Shown: positions 6,652-15,870 of the stretch, in pieces
Numbering within the stretch: the first letter of the stretch is position 1
How the letters are laid out: each line of letters starts with the position of its first letter
NCBI RefSeq assembly: GCF_009428905.1
Contig: NZ_WHYR01000040.1
Span: forward strand, 1-32,733
Length of the DNA: 32,733 bases
Direction: 5' to 3'
Source: Desulfofundulus thermobenzoicus
GTDB taxonomy: Bacteria; Bacillota; Desulfotomaculia; Desulfotomaculales; Desulfovirgulaceae
Position numbers and translations under genes: made by a program
The notes under the pieces: generated by a model
What the model was told of the DNA's origin: nothing
Seen by the model: only the letters and a program-made list of their open reading frames with translations
Database searches by the model: none

Positions 6652-9600
6652 TTAATATTGTTCCTGAGATTTGATCACTTGATGATCAGGAAAATCTGGA
6701 CTCTTCTCCAGTTGAACACATCCTTTTTCCCCGGCCGGCAAAAAAGCGGCAATCAATGGCCTGGTAATATAATCCAAAATACCGGTTAATGCCGTGCTTA
6801 AGAAAACCACATCCCATTGCCGGAAAGTCAGGGGCACGGTATGGAAGATACGCCTGGCCCGGGGCAGATAAAGGGCGGCCAGAAGCATGGTTCCGGAAAG
6901 CATCACGGACAGATTCAGAAAGGGATTGCGGGTGTCCACCCGGTCTTCCCCCTGCCGGCGGCAGTCCAGGGCATATACCAGCTGGCTCAGGGTAAGGGAA
7001 GACAGGGCTACGCTGCGGGCGGCGGCCAGACCGCCGTGCCGGACACTCCACCAGTAAGCGCCAAGGCTGGAAGCTCCAATGGCCAGACCCCGGGACAGCA
7101 CCCGGCTGGTAAACTCCCGGTCAAACATGCCCCGGGAAAAACCATACTCCTTGACCTGCATGACCCGCGGACCGGGCGGATCTATGCCCAGGGCCAGCGC
7201 CGGCAGACCATCCCCCAGCAGATTCAACCAGAGCAGTTGAATGGGCAACAGGGGTAGGGGCAGGCCGCCCAGAACGGCCAAAAACATCAGCAGCACTTCC
7301 CCCACATTGGTGGCCAGCAGGTACCGGACGGCCCGGCGTACGTTCAGGCAAATACCCCGGCCCTGCTCCACCGCTGCCACAATGGTCCCGAAATTATCGT
7401 CGGTCAGGATCAGATCCGCCGCCTGCCGGGTAACGTCAGTCCCGGACATACCCATGGCCACGCCAATGCTGGCTTCCTTCAAGGCCGGCGCATCGTTCAC
7501 CCCGTCACCAATCATGGCCACCAGTTCACCCCTGTTTTTAAGTGCCCTGACCAGGCGAAGCTTGTGTTCCGGCAGCATCCGGGCAAAGATGCTCACCTCC
7601 GGCAGGGCCTCTGCCAGCTGGCGATCATTTATGGCATCTATTTCCGCTCCAGTTAATACCCGGGCAGCCGGACCCGCCAGGCCCAGTTCCCGGCCGACAG
7701 CCAGGGCCGTCTCCCGGTGATCCCCGGTGATCATCACCACCCTGATCCCCGCCTGGCGACAGCGGTGGATGGCCGCGCGCACTTCGGGCCGGGGCGGGTC
7801 GTGCAGTCCCAACAGACCAAGGAACACCAGTTCTTTTTCGGCTTCAGGATTGTCCCCCGGCGCCTGCCCGTTTAACGGCCGGCAGGCTACCCCCAGTACC
7901 CTTAAGGCGCCGGCGGCCATTTTTTCCACCGCCCGCATAAAGCGCCGGCGGCTCAGCTCATCAAGGGGCATAACGCCTCCATCCCCCTGATAATGGCCGC
8001 AAAGCTGCAGGATCACATCGGGAGCCCCTTTGACAAAGGAATAACAGTCCTCATTTCCATAACGGCAGATCACCGTCATCCGTAAGCGGCGGGAATCAAA
8101 GGGGATTTCCCGCACCCGTTCATAGCCGCGGGAAAGATGTTCCAGCTCCAGGCCGACTCTGGCCGCCGCCGCCAGAATGGCCCCCTCCATGGGATCACCT
8201 TCCACCCGCCAGCGGCCGCCCTTTTCCACCAGCCGGGCATTGGAACACAGGGAGGCGGCGGCCAGCAGCTTAAGCAACCGGTCCAGCCCTTCCGGGGAAC
8301 TTTCATTCAAAGGAACCAGGGTACCCCGGTGAGGATCATAGCCGCCTGCCGTGGATTGCCACCAAACCCCTCCGGCTTCGTAAACCATTCCGACCGTCTG
8401 TTCATTGCGGGTCAGGGTTCCCGTTTTATCCGTGCAGATCACCGTGGCGCTGCCCAGGTTCTCCACCGCCGGCAGTCGCCGGACAACGGCGTTGGCCCGG
8501 GCCAGGCGGTGTACTCCCGAGGCCATGGCTGCGGTGACCATGGCCGGCAGGCCTTCTGGAATGGCCGCCACCGCCAGGCTCACGCCGGTTAAAAACATTT
8601 GCATGGGCGAACCGCCCCTGAATAGCCCCGCCAGCAACACCAGGCCGCTCACGACCAGGGAGACCTCAAGCATTTTTTTGCCCACGGTGGCCAGGCTTTT
8701 TTGCATGGGGGTAACCTGGTTATCCCCTTCGGCCAGTAAACCGGCAATTTTACCCAACTCACTGCCCTTGCCGGTGGAAACCACCAGGGCTACCCCCCGT
8801 CCCCGGCTGATCACCGTGCCCATGAAAACCATATTGTGACAGTCCAGCAGGGTGACACAATCACCCGGAGCAGATAAATCCTTGGCCACCGGATAGGACT
8901 CGCCGGTTAAAGCAGCCTCCACCACTTCCAGGGAATCCACCCGGATCAGGCGGGCATCGGCCGGCACACCGTCACCCGCCTCCAGAAGAATAACATCCCC
9001 GGGCACCAGCAGGTGGGCCGGGATGCGCTGCCACTGCCCGTCCCGGAGTACCCTGGCGGTGGGAACGACCATTTCCTTTAGGGCCTGCAAGGCCCCCTCG
9101 GCCTTTTGTTCCTGCAGGGCGCCCAGCAGGGCGTTTACGGTCAGTATGGTCAGTATGGCCAGGGAATCGGCAATTTCGCCCATAAACAGGCAGAGCACAC
9201 TGGAGCCCAGCAGGGCCTGCACCAGAAAGTCCTTCATCTGGTTTAAAAAACGGCGCAGCAGGCCGGGTGGTGGAACGGTGGCCAGCTGGTTGGGGCCGTA
9301 CCGCTCCAGGCGCACCCGGGCTTCCCGGCTGGAAAGACCCTCCGGAGAACACTGGAGCCGGGCGAAAACATCCGCCAGCTCCAGGTGGGGCCAGCCGTTG
9401 CCCAGGACGGACGATTCCTTGCGAACCGGAGTAATCCCTTCTCCACCACCATTTTCCCCTTCCCGGTGGTTTTGGCGGTCCTTTCCCGTCTGGCGCCCCC
9501 ATTTCCCCGGTCCCTTTCCCGGACCGCCGGCGCTCCCTTTCTTTCCGGGATTCCCCGGTGCCATCAGGCGGCAGGCGTTTAACACCACCAGTATACTGAT

Positions 9601-11415
9601 CAGGTTGTTATACGCCGCAGCCGCCACCGGCGCCAGACGGCCCGTGGAGGATAGGGCCAGTCCCAGGGCGTTCAATCCGGCCACCAGTTGCAGGTTCTGC
9701 CTTTCCCGCAGGGAAACGGCCAGACCCAGGCTGAAAAGGGGCGGCAGAAGAGCCATATCGGCCGCGGGAAGGATGATCTGCGCTCCCGGCACACCCGTCC
9801 CCCCGCCGGCTATGAGCACGTCCACCGGTGGCGGGGAACCGGTCTTCCGGCTGGCCACCGCCAGTGCCACCACTTCTCCCTTTTCCCGGGCCGCCAGCAA
9901 AAGTTCCTTCCCCCGGGCAGTGGACAGGTCCGGCCATATTTCCAGTCCCAACTCCCCGGCCAGAGGCCGGTACCGGTCTTCTTCACCGCCGCCGGTCAAA
10001 ACCAGACGCTTAATGCCCCGGGCCCGCAGGTTTCCCGTCAACTGCCGCGCCTGTTCATCCACCACAAGGGTTGTTCCCAGCACCGCCACAGGCTGTCCAT
10101 TCACACAGGCGAAAAGGGGAACTTCTCCCACGGCGCCGGCCCTGCGGGCTTTGAGCAATCCGGCAGCCAGATCATACCCCCGGCCGGCCAGGTAGTCCCG
10201 GCTGCCCACGGCCACTTCTTCTTCCATCACCCTGCCCACCACACCGCCGGGATCAACCGAGATTATTTCCACCGGCTGTTTTCCGACCTTCAGGTTGCCC
10301 GCTACCACCACCGGGAGGCCGGCGAGGGGTTGTCCGGCCGCCGCGAACAGTGTGGCGATCCGGGACAGGATCTCCCGCCGGGAATGGCCGGCCAGGGGAT
10401 AAAGGGACGTTACCTGCAACCCCCGGGTCAGCCCCCAGTCACCATGCAGAACAAGCACATCCACCCGGGAAAGAAGTCTAAGACATTCCGGGTGGGACAC
10501 CCCCATTCCCCGCCGGGCGGCAAGGGCCAGACCACTGGAAAGGGCCGTTGGGGCGGCCAGTCCGGCCGGCCCGGGAGAAGCAGCCAGCAACATGGCCAGG
10601 CTGCGGTTGAAACTGCCGGTAACCAGGCCGGTGAGGGCGGAAAGGCCAAAGGCTACGGGCAGCATCCGGTCGCCGTACCTCCGGGCGGAAGAAGAATCCC
10701 CGGTGCAGGAAGGGGACCATGGCCGGACCGGTTTATCCGTACCGGCTTCCTGCCCCGGCACCTGCTGGAAACGCTTCAGAATTAAAGACTGGATCAGGGC
10801 ATTGAGGTTGACCAGCCACACCACCAGCAGACCGGGCACACTTTCCCGCAGCAGCAGCGTACCCATGCTTAACAGGCCCAGCAGAAGGTCGTAGTTTAGC
10901 CGGCCCCGGGCCGAAAGATGCTGCACACCGCTTTTCAGCAAGGGATAGCCGGAAAGGATGGTTGCTGCCGCGGACAGGTAAAACAAACCCGGCGACCGGG
11001 CCAGCCGGGACGGGCCCCGCCAGGCCCTTTTAGCCCCCACCAGGGCCAGGGCCGTGCCGCCCAGGATCACGTTGGCCATTTGTCGTTTCAGGGGCAGGTC
11101 TTCCGGTTCCTCCACCCGGTACGGGCGCGTTGCCCCGGTGGCCGCAATTTCCGGAAGGGATATTTCCACCCGCCGGAGGTGGGAGGCACAAAGGGCGATT
11201 TCGCCCAGGACATTCCCGGCGGCCAGCCCGCCCTGAAAATGCACCAGCAGGCGGCCGGTGGTGGTACTGCCCCGCGCCGCAGTCACTCCGGGTAACCGGG
11301 AAAGGTGCCGGCAAAGGACGTCCAGCAACAGGGGGTTTCTTTTTAATCCGGGAACGGCAACGCGCACCCGTCCCGGTAAAAAGTGGACAATGTGCAAATC
11401 CTTCATGCCAGACAA
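6652..11415 (-). CDS. Giant tandem P-type ATPase: HMA2-like domain, dead ATPase module, intact P2-like cation ATPase
   Basis: A 1587-aa membrane transporter. Residues 1-75 resemble a heavy-metal-associated type 2 domain without a CxxC pair. Residues 110-615 look like a P1B-type ATPase that has lost catalysis: the usual DKTGTLT is replaced by HGDWGLT (H324 at the aspartate position), the CPx motif reads SPG (280-282), and no GDGxND is left. A G/K/R-rich linker (about 619-670) leads into a complete ATPase: TGES 837-840, PEGL 953-956, phosphorylated D996 in DKTGTLT, KGAPD 1129-1133, TGD 1230-1232 and GDGVNDAP 1303-1310. The last membrane helices contain NLLGDGLPALALGID, like calcium pumps. The architecture resembles mycobacterial CtpI-type proteins. 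The substrate is unknown, and a divalent cation is likely. The start is TTG 11413-11415, set by AAGGAGG nine bases upstream. Confidence 0.9.
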   Translation of the reverse strand: MSGMKDLHIVHFLPGRVRVAVPGLKRNPLLLDVLCRHLSRLPGVTAARGSTTTGRLLVHFQGGLAAGNVLGEIALCASHLRRVEISLPEIAATGATRPYRVEEPEDLPLKRQMANVILGGTALALVGAKRAWRGPSRLARSPGLFYLSAAATILSGYPLLKSGVQHLSARGRLNYDLLLGLLSMGTLLLRESVPGLLVVWLVNLNALIQSLILKRFQQVPGQEAGTDKPVRPWSPSCTGDSSSARRYGDRMLPVAFGLSALTGLVTGSFNRSLAMLLAASPGPAGLAAPTALSSGLALAARRGMGVSHPECLRLLSRVDVLVLHGDWGLTRGLQVTSLYPLAGHSRREILSRIATLFAAAGQPLAGLPVVVAGNLKVGKQPVEIISVDPGGVVGRVMEEEVAVGSRDYLAGRGYDLAAGLLKARRAGAVGEVPLFACVNGQPVAVLGTTLVVDEQARQLTGNLRARGIKRLVLTGGGEEDRYRPLAGELGLEIWPDLSTARGKELLLAAREKGEVVALAVASRKTGSPPPVDVLIAGGGTGVPGAQIILPAADMALLPPLFSLGLAVSLRERQNLQLVAGLNALGLALSSTGRLAPVAAAAYNNLISILVVLNACRLMAPGNPGKKGSAGGPGKGPGKWGRQTGKDRQNHREGENGGGEGITPVRKESSVLGNGWPHLELADVFARLQCSPEGLSSREARVRLERYGPNQLATVPPPGLLRRFLNQMKDFLVQALLGSSVLCLFMGEIADSLAILTILTVNALLGALQEQKAEGALQALKEMVVPTARVLRDGQWQRIPAHLLVPGDVILLEAGDGVPADARLIRVDSLEVVEAALTGESYPVAKDLSAPGDCVTLLDCHNMVFMGTVISRGRGVALVVSTGKGSELGKIAGLLAEGDNQVTPMQKSLATVGKKMLEVSLVVSGLVLLAGLFRGGSPMQMFLTGVSLAVAAIPEGLPAMVTAAMASGVHRLARANAVVRRLPAVENLGSATVICTDKTGTLTRNEQTVGMVYEAGGVWWQSTAGGYDPHRGTLVPLNESSPEGLDRLLKLLAAASLCSNARLVEKGGRWRVEGDPMEGAILAAAARVGLELEHLSRGYERVREIPFDSRRLRMTVICRYGNEDCYSFVKGAPDVILQLCGHYQGDGGVMPLDELSRRRFMRAVEKMAAGALRVLGVACRPLNGQAPGDNPEAEKELVFLGLLGLHDPPRPEVRAAIHRCRQAGIRVVMITGDHRETALAVGRELGLAGPAARVLTGAEIDAINDRQLAEALPEVSIFARMLPEHKLRLVRALKNRGELVAMIGDGVNDAPALKEASIGVAMGMSGTDVTRQAADLILTDDNFGTIVAAVEQGRGICLNVRRAVRYLLATNVGEVLLMFLAVLGGLPLPLLPIQLLWLNLLGDGLPALALGIDPPGPRVMQVKEYGFSRGMFDREFTSRVLSRGLAIGASSLGAYWWSVRHGGLAAARSVALSSLTLSQLVYALDCRRQGEDRVDTRNPFLNLSVMLSGTMLLAALYLPRARRIFHTVPLTFRQWDVVFLSTALTGILDYITRPLIAAFLPAGEKGCVQLEKSPDFPDHQVIKSQEQY

Positions 11416-11512
11416 TTATTTCTTCCTCCTTCGATAAGAGCTATTCTATCCCTTTCCGAAAAGCCTCATCCACCCAAAGGCTCCCGGCAAACGGGCAACT
11501 TTTAATTCAAAC

Positions 11513-11538
11513 AATAAAAAACCTGCCCGCGGGCAGGT
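11513..11538 (-). terminator. Terminator of the 104-aa gene
   Basis: The palindrome ACCTGCCC-GC-GGGCAGGT is followed on the minus strand by TTTTTTATTG. It lies 20 bases past the stop of the small gene and ahead of the ATPase gene, separating the two transcripts. Confidence 0.87.
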
Positions 11539-11558
11539 AATGGGCGAATTATCGAACA

Positions 11559-11873
11559 TTACGCAGTTACCCGGAAGGACCGGGTGGATTCCAGGGGCTC
11601 CACCAGCTCGACCCGGGAACCGTGCTCCGCAGCCCAGAGGATCTGAGATACGAGGCTACTTACATCCCCTTCCCTGACATATCTGGTGGACAGGGCCAGG
11701 GGAAGGCGGCATTCCGGGCTGCCGGCATCCCTCAGGTACACTTCCAGGTACAGTCGCTCTCCCGGCGGCTTCCGGGGTGCAATGCGGGTTATGCGACCGT
11801 CCCGGCCCATCAGTTCATTTTGCACCTGAGACAACAAAGCGGACAGGTTCATGTCAGGATGGCAGCTGCGCAT
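11559..11873 (-). CDS. Hypothetical protein, 104 aa
   Basis: A small soluble protein with mixed alpha/beta character and no cysteine cluster. It contains LYLEVYLRDAG and REGDVSSLVSQILWAAEHGSRVELVEPLE, which read like a compact folded domain. I do not recognise the family. The start is ATG 11871-11873, with GTGAGG eight bases upstream; the longest open frame uses a GTG nine bases earlier that overlaps the ribosome binding site. It has its own promoter and terminator, so it is a single-gene transcript. Confidence 0.75.
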   Translation of the reverse strand: MRSCHPDMNLSALLSQVQNELMGRDGRITRIAPRKPPGERLYLEVYLRDAGSPECRLPLALSTRYVREGDVSSLVSQILWAAEHGSRVELVEPLESTRSFRVTA

Positions 11874-11920
11874 GGAAAACACCTCACTTTCCGTTCTGGG
11901 CCAGTTTGTTCTTTAATTTA

Positions 11921-11950
11921 ATTATATTAAGGTAAAAAGGAGCGAGTAAA
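11921..11950 (-). promoter_or_regulatory. Promoter of the 104-aa gene
   Basis: TTTACT (11945-11950) and TATAAT (11921-11926) are 18 bases apart. The predicted start is about 40 bases ahead of the ATG. Confidence 0.7.
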
Positions 11951-12067
11951 TCACCCCGGCCCCAACAACGGAAAAGAAACGTTTAGATGACAAAAGGAAG
12001 CTTTAAACGGTTAAGACGAAATAACCCGTCCCTGGTATTACATCCCAGCAAAGGGCTTGCATATAAA

Positions 12068-12553
12068 AAAGCCGCCGGGCAATAATATACCCAGCAGGGT
12101 CGGTAAGGGCCGAGCCCAGACTGCTGCAGGGTCCGCCAAAGGGCTCGGCAGCAGCCGGCCAAAGGTTGATACCGGGTCAAGGAAGGCTCGGTATCAGCCG
12201 GCGGGCAGATTCCATGGTGTTCCGGCAGGCTCTGCAGCAGTCCCAAAGATTGTTGCAGGGTCGTAAGGGATATCATGGAATCGAGCTAAGATCAGTACAG
12301 GTGCCGCAAGTTTAATTTTAATTAACAGTGATTGTTAATTAAAATTTTCGCGAGGTTTGCTGCAGTCGAGAGATTGCAGCAGGCTTCCCAGGTATCTGTA
12401 ACTGGTCGAGCAAAGGTCATTACGGGTTCCGTAATGGTCTACGGTAGCCGGAAGGTTGCCGTGGGCTGTGCAGGGACGCGTAATGGCTGTAGCGCAGGTT
12501 CTTACCGGCTCGTAAAGAAACCCTTCTCCAGTTGGAGAAGGGTTTCATTTTTT
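12068..12553 (+). ncRNA. Candidate large structured RNA (about ten hairpins plus terminator)
   Basis: This stretch has no credible gene but pairs almost throughout on the + strand. Hairpins: 12097-12117; 12121-12154; 12168-12195; a three-tier element 12208-12282; an A/T stem 12314-12346; 12358-12381; 12418-12436; 12441-12462; 12466-12497; 12502-12515; then an intrinsic terminator. Several stems close fully only with G.U pairs, which on the minus strand become A.C mismatches, and two loops are GNRA (GAGA at 12368, GGAA at 12450). Both facts assign the + strand. GGGTC paired with GGCTC recurs in three hairpins. A weak promoter, TTACAT and TATAAA 18 bases apart, ends near 12067. No match to tmRNA, RNase P, SRP or 6S RNA was recognised. 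Confidence 0.6.
12517..12553 (+). terminator. Terminator ending the structured RNA
   Basis: GAAACCCTTCTCCA/TGGAGAAGGGTTTC is a near-perfect stem followed by ATTTTTTA on the + strand. On the minus strand the tail is only TTTCTTTA, so it works best for + transcription, though it may also stop ileS readthrough. Confidence 0.88.
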
Positions 12554-12638
12554 ATGGCCTGCGATTTAATTGGAGGCAAAGCCACAGATCAAGGTAAAAA
12601 CGGGGTATTTAGAAAACCACCCGGTTTTAAAAAGGTGT

Positions 12639-15413
12639 TTACCGTGCCCCCACCACCCCGGCACAACGGGGACAGAGGGCCTGTTCTTCATCCCGGCCCA
12701 CATCCGGATGATACATCCAGCAGCGCGGGCACTTTTCCCCCGGCGCCTTTTCCACCAGCACCGCCAGGCCGGGGACGGTTTCGGAAATCAGAGCCTTTTC
12801 CGGCAACCCGCCATTCCATTGTTTTAGCTCCGCGGCGGAAACAATAAATACCACCGGTAGATCCGCAAAACCGGCCAGGAAATCATGGAGATCCCCCCGG
12901 GCGTATATAATCACGGCCGCCTCCAGGGAGTTGCCGATTACCTTTTCCCGCCGGGCCGCTTCTAAAGCCCGGGTGACTTCCCCCCGCACCGCCAGCAGTC
13001 GCTCCCACCTTTCTTCCAGTTCCACATCCAGGTAATCCTCGTTAACCCGGGGCATATCGGTAAGCTGTACGCTCACCGGCGCATCCTTTTCCTTCGGGGC
13101 ATAGCGCCAGATTTCTTCTGTAGTAAAGGCCAGGACCGGCGCCAGCAGGCGCACCAGGGCATGGAGCACCTGGTAGAGCACCGTTTGCGCCGCCCGGCGC
13201 TCCGCTGAAGCGGCCGGCGCACAATAAAGCCGGTCCTTGATGATGTCCAGGTACAGGGCGCTCATGTCCACGGTACAGAAGGTGTGGATGGCGTGATAAA
13301 CCACGTGGTACTCGTAATCCCGGTAGGCATCCAGCACCCGGGCGATCAGCCGGTGCAGGCGCAGGAGCGCCCAGCGATCCAGCTCGGGCAGTTCCTTATA
13401 GGCCACCGGATCCTTCTCCGGATTAAAGTCATACAGGTTGCCCAGCAGGAAACGGATGGTATTCCTGATCTTGCGGTAGGCCTCGGCCATCTGTTTTAAA
13501 ATACCGGGTGAAACGGCCAGATCCCCCCGGTAATCGGCCGAACTCACCCACAGGCGCAAAATGTCGGCGCCCATTTGCTGAATCACTTTCAGGGGGTCCA
13601 CCACGTTGCCCAGGGATTTGCTCATTTTACGCCCCTGTTCATCCACCACGAAACCGTGGGTGAGCACGGCCCGGTAGGGGGCCCGCCCGCGCACGGCCAC
13701 CGCCGTGGACAGGGAACTGTTGAACCAGCCCCGGTGCTGGTCGCTGCCTTCCAGGTACAGGTCCGCCGGCCAGCGCAGTTCCGGCCAGATCTGGGGCTGC
13801 TCCAGCACACCCATGTGGGAGGAACCGCTGTCAAACCAGACATCCATGATATCCGTTTCCTTCCTGAACGCCGCAGCCCCACAGTACGGGCATTTAAACC
13901 CGGGCGGAACCAGATCCGCCGCTTCCCGGGCAAACCAGACATCGGATCCGTGCTCCCGGAACAGCGCCTGCAGGTGGCTGATGGTTTCGGCAGTGACAAT
14001 TTCCTTTCCACAGCCGGCGCAGTAGAAGATGGGTATGGGCACGCCCCAGGTACGCTGGCGGGAGATGCACCAGTCGCCCCGGTTGGCCACCATATTGTGA
14101 ATGCGCTCCTCGCCCCAGGCCGGAATCCAGCGCACCCGGCGGATGGCCTCCAGGGCCTGCGAGCGGAAACCTTCAATGGAGGCAAACCACTGCTCGGTGG
14201 CCCGGAAAAACACCGGCTTTTTACACCGCCAGCAGTGGGGATACTGGTGCCGGATGGTACCGGCCTTGAGCAGGTTGTCCTGCAGGGTGTCCATTACGGA
14301 CCGGTTGGCATCGGTGTAAAATTGCCCGGCAAAGGGCCCGGCTTCGGCGGTAAACCTCCCCCGGCTGTCAATGGGGGAAAGGATGGGCAGGCCGTAGCGC
14401 TGGCCCACCAGATAGTCCTCATGGCCGTGGCCGGGGGCGGTATGCACGCAGCCGGTGCCGGCCTCCAGGGTGACGTGCTCGCCCAGAATGAGCAGGGAGT
14501 CCCGCTGGAAAAAGGGATGGGCCAGCACCACGCCTTCCAGTTCCCGCCCGGTAAATTCCTTGATCTTGACGGACTCCTGCAGGCCCACCTCCCGGCTGAA
14601 GTTTTCCCACAAATCCATTGCCACCAGATACTTTTCCCCGCCGGCGGAAAACAACCCGTAGGCATAGTCGGGATGCAGGCAAACGGCCACATTGGCAATG
14701 AGCGTCCAGGGAGTGGTGGTCCAGATGACCACATAACTGCCCGCAGGCAGAACACCCTTGCCGTCTTTCACCGGAAAGCGCACATAGATGGAAGGGGATT
14801 GTTTTTCCTGGTATTCCACCTCCGCCTCGGCCAGGGCCGTTTCACAGGTGGCGCACCAGTAGACGGGTTTCAAACCCTTGTAAATATAACCCCGCCGGGC
14901 CATCTCGCCGAATACGCCAATCTGGGCCGCTTCAAAATGGGGCATCAGGGTAAGATAGGGATGGTTCCAGTCCCCCCGTACGCCCAACCGTTTGAATTCT
15001 TCCCGCTGAATATCCACAAATTTCAGGGCATATTCCTTGCACCGGCGGCGGAATTCCACCGGATGGACGGCGTGCCGGTTCAAACCCAGATTTTTAATGG
15101 CCTGTTGCTCAATGGGCAGTCCATGGGTATCCCAGCCCGGCACATAAGGGGCGTCATAACCGGCCATGGAATGGTATTTGACCACCATATCCTTTAAAAC
15201 CTTGTTCAATACATGGCCCAGATGGATGTGCCCGTTGGCATAGGGGGGCCCATCATGTAAAATGAATTTCGGCCGGCCGGTGTTTTTTTGCTGCACCAGG
15301 CGGTAAAGGTCGATTTCCTCCCAGAATTTAAGAATTTCCGGTTCCCGCTGGGGCAGGTTGGCCCGCATGGGAAAGTCGGTTTTGGGTAAGTTCAGGGTTT
15401 GACTGTAATCCAT
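12639..15413 (-). CDS. ileS: Isoleucine--tRNA ligase
   Basis: Class I aminoacyl-tRNA synthetase that charges tRNA-Ile in the cytoplasm. The HIGH motif is HIHLGH (about 62-67) and the KMSKS loop is GRKMSKSLGN (about 595-600). Between them is the large CP1 editing domain that removes Val-tRNA-Ile. The C-terminus keeps the zinc-binding CPRCWMYH...CPRC cysteines. At 924 aa the length is typical of the bacterial form. The start at ATG 15411-15413 is preceded by GAGG at 8 bases; an upstream in-frame GTG overlaps that site. A T-box leader governs it. It follows the yggS-sepF-proC-yggT-yggU genes, as ileS does in many Firmicutes. Confidence 0.98.
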   Translation of the reverse strand: MDYSQTLNLPKTDFPMRANLPQREPEILKFWEEIDLYRLVQQKNTGRPKFILHDGPPYANGHIHLGHVLNKVLKDMVVKYHSMAGYDAPYVPGWDTHGLPIEQQAIKNLGLNRHAVHPVEFRRRCKEYALKFVDIQREEFKRLGVRGDWNHPYLTLMPHFEAAQIGVFGEMARRGYIYKGLKPVYWCATCETALAEAEVEYQEKQSPSIYVRFPVKDGKGVLPAGSYVVIWTTTPWTLIANVAVCLHPDYAYGLFSAGGEKYLVAMDLWENFSREVGLQESVKIKEFTGRELEGVVLAHPFFQRDSLLILGEHVTLEAGTGCVHTAPGHGHEDYLVGQRYGLPILSPIDSRGRFTAEAGPFAGQFYTDANRSVMDTLQDNLLKAGTIRHQYPHCWRCKKPVFFRATEQWFASIEGFRSQALEAIRRVRWIPAWGEERIHNMVANRGDWCISRQRTWGVPIPIFYCAGCGKEIVTAETISHLQALFREHGSDVWFAREAADLVPPGFKCPYCGAAAFRKETDIMDVWFDSGSSHMGVLEQPQIWPELRWPADLYLEGSDQHRGWFNSSLSTAVAVRGRAPYRAVLTHGFVVDEQGRKMSKSLGNVVDPLKVIQQMGADILRLWVSSADYRGDLAVSPGILKQMAEAYRKIRNTIRFLLGNLYDFNPEKDPVAYKELPELDRWALLRLHRLIARVLDAYRDYEYHVVYHAIHTFCTVDMSALYLDIIKDRLYCAPAASAERRAAQTVLYQVLHALVRLLAPVLAFTTEEIWRYAPKEKDAPVSVQLTDMPRVNEDYLDVELEERWERLLAVRGEVTRALEAARREKVIGNSLEAAVIIYARGDLHDFLAGFADLPVVFIVSAAELKQWNGGLPEKALISETVPGLAVLVEKAPGEKCPRCWMYHPDVGRDEEQALCPRCAGVVGAR

Positions 15414-15454
15414 GGCATACACCTCAGTATTAATCTGAAATATCTACAGCGTCG

Positions 15455-15735
15455 CAGCAAATAAAAAAGACCTCGTCCCAAGGGACGGGATCTTCCCGCG
15501 GTACCACCCTCATGGACAGTCCGGCACGCTTTTCCCAAGCACCGGACTGAACCCTTTATGCCGGTAACGGCGGCCGCCGTCCGGGCCTACCGGACGGAAA
15601 ATACTTTTCCGTCTTTGGGCCGGCGCCTCCCGGGTGATTTTCAATAACCCCCCTGTACCCGGCTCCCAGCATTCCCGGGCTCTCTGCAACAGTTGCGGGC
15701 TATCTACTCGTCCCGTTCACGGGCTTTAACATAAT
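15455..15735 (-). promoter_or_regulatory. T-box riboswitch leader of ileS (specifier ATC, isoleucine)
   Basis: The minus strand has the T-box sequence AGGGTGGTACCGCGG (centred near 15505), followed by a terminator stem GATCCCGTCCC/GGGACGAGGTC and TTTTTT. The Stem I region begins near 15735 with the AGTAGATAG and AGAGAGCC blocks. Its specifier loop reads GAAAATCACC, giving ATC (15636-15638) for isoleucine, which agrees with the downstream gene. Uncharged tRNA-Ile should stabilise the antiterminator and turn ileS on. Confidence 0.95.
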
Positions 15736-15756
15736 AACCAGCCATAAACAGTACCC

Positions 15757-15785
15757 ATTATACAAAAAAAATGTACATTGATCAA
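15757..15785 (-). promoter_or_regulatory. Promoter of the T-box/ileS transcript
   Basis: TTGATC (15780-15785) and TATAAT (15757-15762) are separated by 17 bases, just upstream of the T-box leader. Confidence 0.82.
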
Positions 15786-15843
15786 CTTTCCCCGGTTATC
15801 AACCGCCGGTGATATATGTTAGCATAACCTGCGGCTTTTACTA

Positions 15844-15861
15844 TTGGGAAATCATTCCCAA
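15844..15861 (-). terminator. Hairpin after yggU, weak terminator
   Basis: TTGGGAA and TTCCCAA pair around a 4-base loop just past the yggU stop. There is no real T-run (TAGTAAAAG follows), so termination is uncertain. Confidence 0.4.
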
Positions 15862-15870
15862 CGGGCCCCA

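Noticed and set aside
9023-10195. 390-codon open frame on the + strand
   Set aside because: Antisense to the fusion ATPase; R/S/P-rich shadow translation, no ribosome binding site or domain.
11983-12276. 97-codon minus-strand frame
   Set aside because: No ribosome binding site. It overlaps the hairpin array, whose pairing explains the sequence better.
12097-12515. CRISPR array or simple tandem repeat as an explanation of the hairpin region
   Set aside because: The units are not identical, the spacing is irregular, and similarity is limited to short helix modules with compensating changes.
13575-15197. 540-codon open frame on the + strand
   Set aside because: It is antisense to ileS, whose motifs, T-box and start are certain. 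Long antisense frames are common in GC-rich genes; the translation is H/G/P-rich with no domain.
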